DNA of 64,000 nucleotides from Spraguea lophii (Eukaryota; Microsporidia; Spragueidae): NCBI GenBank assembly GCA_001887945.1, contig LDOQ01000076.1, positions 39,955 to 103,954 of the forward strand, read 5' to 3'. Shown piece by piece: positions 59,090 to 64,000 of this stretch (position 1 is its first letter; each line of letters starts with the position of its first letter). The notes under the pieces were generated by a model. It saw only the letters and a program-made list of their open reading frames with translations, ran no database searches and was not told where the DNA came from. The position numbers and the translations under genes were made by a program.

Positions 59090-60610
59090 CTAATTCATTA
59101 AATATTCAATATATTTTTTTGCATTAAATATTCTTTCTGCCCCTATAATTATTTCTATTCCTAAATATTCTGATAATTGATATACTGTTTTTATCTCTTG
59201 ATATGATATTCCATCTAAAATAACAATAATTATAATTTTTTTATTTCTATAAATATTTTTTTCAGTACTAAACACGAACTCTGATTTTCTCATGCTTGAT
59301 GGTTCTTTTCTTTCTACTGCCTTTTTATTTAATTTTATAAAAAAATCTTTTCTCTTAACAAAATGTCTTATAAGATCATCAATCAATGGTTTATACCGTG
59401 TAATATCATAATCAAATTCTTTTACGGGTGCTTTTTTCTTCTGAAAACATTCTTTCATTTTAAATATTTTTTCTTTTATTTTAATCTCTTCTTTTGTAAA
59501 CACATGTAAATTCTGTATAGTTTCTATTTCATTGCTCTCTAAATTATTTCCAGATGATAAAATCAATAAAAATAATCTTAATTTATCTTCTTTAGTAAAT
59601 CTATCATCTTTTAATACATTAAACATATCTTGTATTCCATTTTTATATTTATTCTGATTTACATCATATCCTGTAGCTATATTTTGTTCTATTACAGATA
59701 ATATATTCAATTGGTTTTGTTGAAATTTATTTATTAATTTATCTGCTAAATCTAAAAACATTATTACCTCTTCTTTCAATCTTATATTTTCTGGTGCTTG
59801 TAATACCATTTTACTAAGATCTTTAAATGGAATATCACCATCTAATTTTTTAACACCTTTTACAAGATTATGTGATTTTTTTGATAATATTTTATTAATT
59901 TCAGCTACATGTGCATATTTTATCTCTTTCCATAGATTACTATCCAAATATTTATTTTTTTCTTTATAAAAATTACCTTCCAAAATATTTATGTCATTCA
60001 AAAAAGAATAAAGATCAAAGAAATGTAATAATGGTGTATATAAATCTATTTCTCTTTTTAAAATCAATACATCAGCAATAGTATTATGTTTAAGATCAAA
60101 ATTATTACATATATCTTCAATACCCGTATTATTCATATAATTCATATTAAAATTAAGTTTTAAACAATGGCCCAGATCTTCAAGATTTTTTATATTTTCA
60201 AAAGTAAATACTCTTCTTTCGCTTACATTAAAATTTAAATGTATGTGTTTACAACTGACATCTTCTTCTTTTGGTTTTATATTCTCCATTAAATCTTTAC
60301 CATCAATACATACTATTTTAAAATATTTATATCTTTTATTCTTTATATCTCGATTGATAATCTTTAATCTTTTTTTATTAAGTTTCGTAAAATAAATTGC
60401 TCCAAACTCTTTTCCACCTTCTCTTGCTTCATCTTCCAATGTTTGCATTGCTACAATTTCACAACTAAGAATTTCTGTATAACTAAGAACCGAATTAAGG
60501 ATATCTACAGTACTTTCATCATAAATAAACATTCTCCATTCTTCTTTGCTATATCCATAACGCAATATTTCATCTATGATTTTATTTTTGACAATAGCCT
60601 TGAGATCCAT
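59090..60610 (-). CDS. Sec1/Munc18-family SNARE regulator
   Basis: This is a 506-residue cytosolic protein that binds syntaxin-type SNAREs and drives vesicle fusion. The N-terminal part (about residues 1-110) has the family's WRMFIYDESTVDILNSVLSY block (family W-K-x-L-V-x-D-x-x-x-x-x-x-L). FGAIYFTKLNKKRLKIINRD follows (the 'AIYFI-P' stretch). The C-terminal IIIIVILDGISYQEIKTVYQ and EIIIGAERIFNAKKYIEYL match the 'V-GG-TY-E' and 'GxxxIxxPxxFLxxL' ends that define the family. CCC lies two bases upstream of the ATG. It is about 100 residues shorter than yeast Sec1 or Sly1. Which SM class (Sec1, Sly1, Vps45) I cannot tell. It is needed for the secretory pathway in an organism with reduced trafficking. 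Confidence 0.8.
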   Translation of the reverse strand: MDLKAIVKNKIIDEILRYGYSKEEWRMFIYDESTVDILNSVLSYTEILSCEIVAMQTLEDEAREGGKEFGAIYFTKLNKKRLKIINRDIKNKRYKYFKIVCIDGKDLMENIKPKEEDVSCKHIHLNFNVSERRVFTFENIKNLEDLGHCLKLNFNMNYMNNTGIEDICNNFDLKHNTIADVLILKREIDLYTPLLHFFDLYSFLNDINILEGNFYKEKNKYLDSNLWKEIKYAHVAEINKILSKKSHNLVKGVKKLDGDIPFKDLSKMVLQAPENIRLKEEVIMFLDLADKLINKFQQNQLNILSVIEQNIATGYDVNQNKYKNGIQDMFNVLKDDRFTKEDKLRLFLLILSSGNNLESNEIETIQNLHVFTKEEIKIKEKIFKMKECFQKKKAPVKEFDYDITRYKPLIDDLIRHFVKRKDFFIKLNKKAVERKEPSSMRKSEFVFSTEKNIYRNKKIIIIVILDGISYQEIKTVYQLSEYLGIEIIIGAERIFNAKKYIEYLMN

Positions 60611-60675
60611 AAGGGCGCATAAATTATGTATGTTTTAATTATTTTTTTAATGAAATTTTTATTTCTAGAAGTTTT
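60611..60675. other. Short 5' flank of the Sec1/Munc18 gene
   Basis: This is AT-rich and directly adjoins a SINE-like copy. Nothing else was seen. Confidence 0.4.
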
Positions 60676-60980
60676 TGAGTGGCTGCGACCTATCATGGTC
60701 TATGATCTTTGATTCATATAGTACATTTAAATTTGTATTAATTGGTTTTCTTACAGATATAATTAATCTTATCTTATCTTAGACTCCAATGCGTTTAGAT
60801 TTTGCGTATGATGATATCATTATACCACCACGGTTTTTTAGATTTTTGAACTCTTTTTTGGCATATTATTGGCCGACATACAAATCAATACAGAGATTGT
60901 AATTACACCAGTTAAATATTATTTTAATCTGGTATTAAGGATATCATATATAATATAGTTATAGTTAATGTTATATTTTA
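60676..60980 (-). mobile_element. SINE-like element lacking the head, minus orientation
   Basis: The minus strand gives ACCAGATTAAAATAATATTT, AACTGGTGTAATTACAATCT, GCATTGGAGTCTAAGATAAG, and a tail with AATCAAAGATCATAGACCAT. Order and spacing fit the 56.8-kb copy. The head is missing, and the end of the tail is replaced by GATAGGTCGCAGCC. It lies between two divergent genes. Confidence 0.65.
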
Positions 60981-61096
60981 AAACTCTCACCTGCTAAACA
61001 ACCTAAAAATATTTATTATTTATTTTTAAAATTTTAAATATTTTTTATTGGTTTTACATTTCTGTTATAAAAATAAAAATTTGTTTCTTTCTTCTA

Positions 61097-61100
61097 CCCC
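61097..61100 (+). promoter_or_regulatory. CCCC start-proximal motif of the Nup98 gene
   Basis: CCCC ends two bases before the ATG at 61102. The frame is open 18 codons further upstream but contains no ATG there, so this motif and ATG fix the start. Confidence 0.6.
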
Positions 61101-61101
61101 A

Positions 61102-62736
61102 ATGAATTCAGAAAATAATCAAAATAATTCTATGAGAAATTTATTTGGACAGAGTTTTTATGGTAACACACCGAACAAACCTGCAGATAATATATTTGGA
61201 CAACAAGCATTGCCCAATACAACAAATCCATTTGGACAAAATACTACTTCATCGTTTCCATCAACTAATCAGTTTCAGCCAACTTCTCCTTTTGGAGCAC
61301 AGACAAACACACAACCATTTGGTGGCATTTCAACACCTCAACAACAACCAAATACTCTCTTTGGGGCATCTACAGGACAACAAAATCAAACATATCCCTT
61401 TGGAAGTACATTCAAACCTTCTTTTACACCTACTTCCTTTGGCCAACCACAAACACAAACACAACAATCGACATTTCAGCCTACTTCTTTTGGAAGTACC
61501 ACGTTTGGTAATCAACAAAATAATAGTATGTTTTCTGGTGTTTTTAACTCAAACAAACCCACACCACAAGTTGGGAGCAGCACTGGATGGTCAACTGGGA
61601 ATACTAATTCTCAACCTATGTTTTCAACTAAAAAAGGTACTGGAAATCCTCCATATACTAAAAGTAGAAAAAGAGATGAACATGGTATTGTAATGGAAAT
61701 GCATCATATTTTAGCAATGGATGAATACAAGGATAAATCGTTAGAAGAACTTAGAAAAGAGGATTACGATGCCGGAAAGAAACCTTCTAATAATCAGGGA
61801 ATCCCTCAGACATCATCCTCATTCAAGCCCTTTACACCATCGCCTTCATTTACACCATCCAATCAGTCATTTAACTTTGGAAGTCAAACTACTACCACTA
61901 CACCATTTACTTCATCTCAACCATCAACTGCTTTTCCTTCAACTGCACCAACACAAACAACATCACCCAGTCCATTTTCTCAGTTTACTTCTTCAGCAAC
62001 TACTACACCTGTTCCCACAACATTTCCATCTACACAACCTGTTATTACACAACCACCACCAGTTTCTCCAAGTCCAAATGCTTTTAGTTCTATACCTACT
62101 CGACCAATGTTCACAAACATGAGTACTCCTACAATGCCTACTTCTACACCAAATTTCCAGCCTCAGACACAAATGCAACCAGGAGCAACTGTTGATACTA
62201 ATGATCCATTCCTGATTAAAAATCTTAGATTCGAAAAAGTCACTCCTAAAAAAATGACATTGAAAAACGTATTTCCTACTGAAAGAATTTTTAAAGAAAA
62301 GAAGGAAAATCCTAAAATATCACTTTCAATTAGAAATTATGGTTATGCTGAAGAAGATAAACCTTATACAATTCCTCCTTTATATGAAATTTCTCATTTG
62401 GATGAAATTGATAATCTTACTCTTGTTATTCCAGGTAAATGTAAAATTGAATTTTTAGAACCTATTTCTGTTTATGCATTAGAAGATCTTCCCGAGAAAA
62501 TATGTATGTATGAAGATGATATTGAAATGACAGACGCACCCGGAGAAGGTATAAATCAAAGAGCAAGAGTAACCATGACTGGATATTTCCCATATGAAAA
62601 TAAAAAATACAATGAAGAAGAATATAATATATCACAGGAAAAATTTTATTATAAATTACAGAATACTGAGAATAGAACATTTATTGATTACATAAAAGAA
62701 ACAGGAACATATGTTTATGAGGTAGAAAACTTTTAA
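61102..62736 (+). CDS. NUP98: Nucleoporin Nup98 (FG repeats, GLEBS motif, autoproteolytic-type C-terminal domain)
   Basis: This is a 544-residue FG nucleoporin of the nuclear pore permeability barrier. Residues about 1-185 and 230-390 are Gln/Thr/Pro/Ser-rich with FG and PFG repeats (NPFGQ, TSFGQ and similar). The Gle2-binding GLEBS motif lies between them, with ILAMDEYKDKSLEELRKEDY ending at residue 222, close to the human ITAMKEYESKSLEELRLEDY. The C-terminal domain (about 413-544) has YTIPPLYEI near its start and EGINQRARVTMTGYFP in the middle. It closes with FIDYIKETGTYVYEVENF. The stop follows exactly at ...VENF, where Nup98-Nup96 precursors are cut before Ser, so there is no Nup96 part. 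This resembles yeast Nup100/Nup116. The start was chosen from the CCCC motif. Confidence 0.93.
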   Translation: MNSENNQNNSMRNLFGQSFYGNTPNKPADNIFGQQALPNTTNPFGQNTTSSFPSTNQFQPTSPFGAQTNTQPFGGISTPQQQPNTLFGASTGQQNQTYPFGSTFKPSFTPTSFGQPQTQTQQSTFQPTSFGSTTFGNQQNNSMFSGVFNSNKPTPQVGSSTGWSTGNTNSQPMFSTKKGTGNPPYTKSRKRDEHGIVMEMHHILAMDEYKDKSLEELRKEDYDAGKKPSNNQGIPQTSSSFKPFTPSPSFTPSNQSFNFGSQTTTTTPFTSSQPSTAFPSTAPTQTTSPSPFSQFTSSATTTPVPTTFPSTQPVITQPPPVSPSPNAFSSIPTRPMFTNMSTPTMPTSTPNFQPQTQMQPGATVDTNDPFLIKNLRFEKVTPKKMTLKNVFPTERIFKEKKENPKISLSIRNYGYAEEDKPYTIPPLYEISHLDEIDNLTLVIPGKCKIEFLEPISVYALEDLPEKICMYEDDIEMTDAPGEGINQRARVTMTGYFPYENKKYNEEEYNISQEKFYYKLQNTENRTFIDYIKETGTYVYEVENF

Positions 62737-62886
62737 TGAAATTAAAAATGTTTTAAGAAATAAATATTTTTTATGTTATTTTTGATATTCATTAAAAATC
62801 CATTAGCCTTTTAAAAAACATTAAAAATAAATTCAATTTAACCCTTGTATTTAAAATTTCATATAAAAAAATATTTTATAGCCCTT

Positions 62887-63237
62887 ATGTATGAGTTTTA
62901 CCGTGAAACTATAATTGGTAAAGCATTACAAGATGCTATAGAAGAAAAAATAAACAACAATCAAATAACAACTTCACAAGCAGAGGGTATAATAAAATCA
63001 TACGACGATGTAGTACCTATGGTCTTTGGAAGAAGTGTTCAAAGCAGTATAAATTTTAGAGGAAGTGTTAATTCTTACAACCACGTAGATGGAGTATGGA
63101 AATTTTCAACAAAAAATTTTATTATGACTGTAAACAATGAACTTGTTAGATCAGATTTTGTTAAAATTGTAGCTTGTGATAGTGATGTTACATCAGGTAA
63201 TACAAGAAAGAGAAAAAATAAAGGACAGAGTGGGTAA
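62887..63237 (+). CDS. TOA2: Transcription initiation factor TFIIA subunit gamma (Toa2)
   Basis: This is the small TFIIA subunit, which stabilises TBP on the TATA box. The 116-residue protein matches TFIIA-gamma throughout. YEFYRETIIGKALQDAIEE forms the four-helix-bundle part, ITTSQAEGIIKSYDDVV the second helix. INFRGSVNSYNHVDGVWKF and VKIVACDS form the beta-barrel part (family VNFRGSLNTYRFCDNVWTF, VKIVACDG). The frame is open 14 codons further upstream but with no ATG, and GCCC lies three bases before the ATG at 62887, so I start there. The C-terminal tail is short and basic. Confidence 0.95.
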   Translation: MYEFYRETIIGKALQDAIEEKINNNQITTSQAEGIIKSYDDVVPMVFGRSVQSSINFRGSVNSYNHVDGVWKFSTKNFIMTVNNELVRSDFVKIVACDSDVTSGNTRKRKNKGQSG

Positions 63238-63776
63238 GTGTAAATTCGATATAAAAAATATATATTTTTTATTTTTTAATATATTTTATTTTTTTAAATA
63301 ACAAACATACAGAATTTTTCATTTATTTTTTTATAAGAAACATATTTTTATTTTCAAATATATTTCTATTTAAAATATTTTATAATAAATTTATATTTCT
63401 GTTTAAAATCTCGTTATAATGTTTTAACCATGAGTATTGATTTAAATCATTTTTATATATTTTTTCTATTCATCTGTTGCATTTATACACCCAATATTCT
63501 TATAACCTAAATAAAGTAATTAATTAAAATAAAATTATCATCTTTTAATTTTATGTATGACAATTTAAATTACTACACATTCTAAATTTGTTTAGAAATT
63601 AATTTCTAACAAAAAAAGATTATCATTACAATTTTCTTAATAATCTTATATATTTCTAAAATGGATATTTAGTTGTTTTTATAAAAAATATATGAGAATA
63701 GTATTTTTTAAATTAGAAAACAATAATAATGAATCTTTTTAAAAATAACAACTAAATAATGAATCTTGGGTTGATA
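63238..63776. other. AT-rich spacer, nothing recognised
   Basis: This is 3' flank of the TFIIA-gamma gene. No supported feature before the inverted repeat. Confidence 0.45.
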
Positions 63777-63811
63777 ACAGAATAGTGGCCTCAGGGAGGC
63801 CACTATTCTGT
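63777..63811. repeat. Perfect 16-bp inverted repeat around AGG (transposon-end-like)
   Basis: ACAGAATAGTGGCCTC (63777-63792) is followed by AGG and the exact reverse complement (63796-63811). A third copy in direct orientation lies at 63853-63868. The left arm is preceded by GATA, as is the third copy. Confidence 0.8.
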
Positions 63812-63852
63812 CAGGGTTAAAGGGTTTTTACGTTTGAAATTTTCCTTAGATA

Positions 63853-63868
63853 ACAGAATAGTGGCCTC
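63853..63868 (+). repeat. Third copy of the 16-bp terminal-repeat-like sequence
   Basis: It is identical to 63777-63792, including the flanking GATA on its left. It lies 35 bp from the stop codon of the partial minus-strand frame that runs off the window, so it may be the end of a DNA transposon. Confidence 0.6.
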
Positions 63869-63903
63869 AGAATAAAAATAAAAAAATTTTGGTAAAATAA
63901 AAT

Positions 63904-64000
63904 TTATTCCATTAATTTATTCTTAACATATTTTAAAACATATAGAAGCTTCAATATTGCTTTTCTCCTGTCCCATCCGTTATATGTATATCTAAAACAA
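63904..64000 (-). CDS. C-terminus of an unidentified protein, possibly a transposase (partial)
   Basis: The minus strand is open from the right edge to a stop at 63904, about 31 codons. It ends in a basic helix-like tail containing GWDRRKAILKLL and YVKNKLME. The start is outside the window. The neighbouring 16-bp repeat (63853-63868) makes a DNA transposon gene possible, but the fragment is too short to name. Confidence 0.4.
   Translation of the reverse strand, partial: CFRYTYNGWDRRKAILKLLYVLKYVKNKLME

Noticed and set aside
61145..61693. 182-codon His/Leu-rich frame within the Nup98 gene
   Set aside because: It is an out-of-frame reading of the FG-repeat DNA, which is low in stop codons; the Nup98 frame is homologous to a known family.
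1..64000. CRISPR array, bacterial operon or phage
   Set aside because: No regularly spaced direct repeats with unique spacers, no ribosome-binding sites and no phage genes were found; all recognised genes are eukaryotic.

Overview
The window looks like a stretch of a microsporidian nuclear chromosome, most likely from the Nosema/Vairimorpha group. The base composition is extremely AT-rich. The genes are intronless, short for their families and eukaryotic in type (TFIIF-beta, TFIIA-gamma, replication factor C, Nup98, Dcp2, deoxyhypusine hydroxylase, P5A ATPase, Sec1/Munc18, GATA factor, Elongin C). Most ATGs are preceded within a few bases by a CCC (sometimes CC or GGG) motif, the known microsporidian start-proximal signal. 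I used it to choose starts. The genus is an inference; there is no species-diagnostic marker such as rRNA.

Layout. 0-10 kb: M1 aminopeptidase (cut by the left edge), TFIIF-beta, a large Asn/Ile-rich unknown protein and a secreted unknown protein. 12-23 kb: Dus1 tRNA dihydrouridine synthase, a two-finger GATA factor, a membrane-anchored unknown, an EF-hand protein, a small unknown and a divergent Hsp90. 24-36 kb: Gpn2 GTPase, Dcp2, Rfc3/RFC5, a Spa2-like protein, Has1 helicase and Spf1-type P5A ATPase. 37-42 kb: a host-interaction-like block with a frameshifted paralogue of the secreted protein at 9-10 kb and a secreted leucine-rich-repeat protein. 43-56 kb: a small acidic protein, deoxyhypusine hydroxylase, Elongin C, an Mkt1-like protein, Trm6, a Reb1/TTF1-like Myb protein, a GPI mannosyltransferase and an SLC35F-like transporter. 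57-64 kb: a Rho GTPase, tRNA-Gly(UCC), a Sec1/Munc18 protein, Nup98, TFIIA-gamma and the end of an unidentified reading frame next to transposon-like inverted repeats.

Two things stand out. First, the spacers are filled with about twenty decayed copies, in both orientations, of one family of roughly 450 bp. Its best copies carry a tRNA-like head with Pol III box A and box B, a conserved body, and a conserved tail ending in a T-run. This is the layout of a tRNA-derived SINE. Second, the secreted LRR protein at 39-42 kb has a C-terminal helical domain with a Cys-x-Asp motif and flanking helices that resemble the NEL-type E3 ubiquitin ligase domain of bacterial LRR effectors. There is also a roughly 280-bp long-arm foldback element at 4.0-4.3 kb and 16-bp transposon-like inverted repeats at 63.8 kb.

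Most of the genes are housekeeping: Pol II initiation (TFIIF-beta, TFIIA-gamma), Pol II assembly (Gpn2), mRNA decay (Dcp2), ribosome and tRNA maturation (Has1, Dus1, Trm6), replication clamp loading, secretion and the ER (Sec1, P5A ATPase, GPI synthesis). Neighbouring genes are in mixed orientation and show no operon-like logic.
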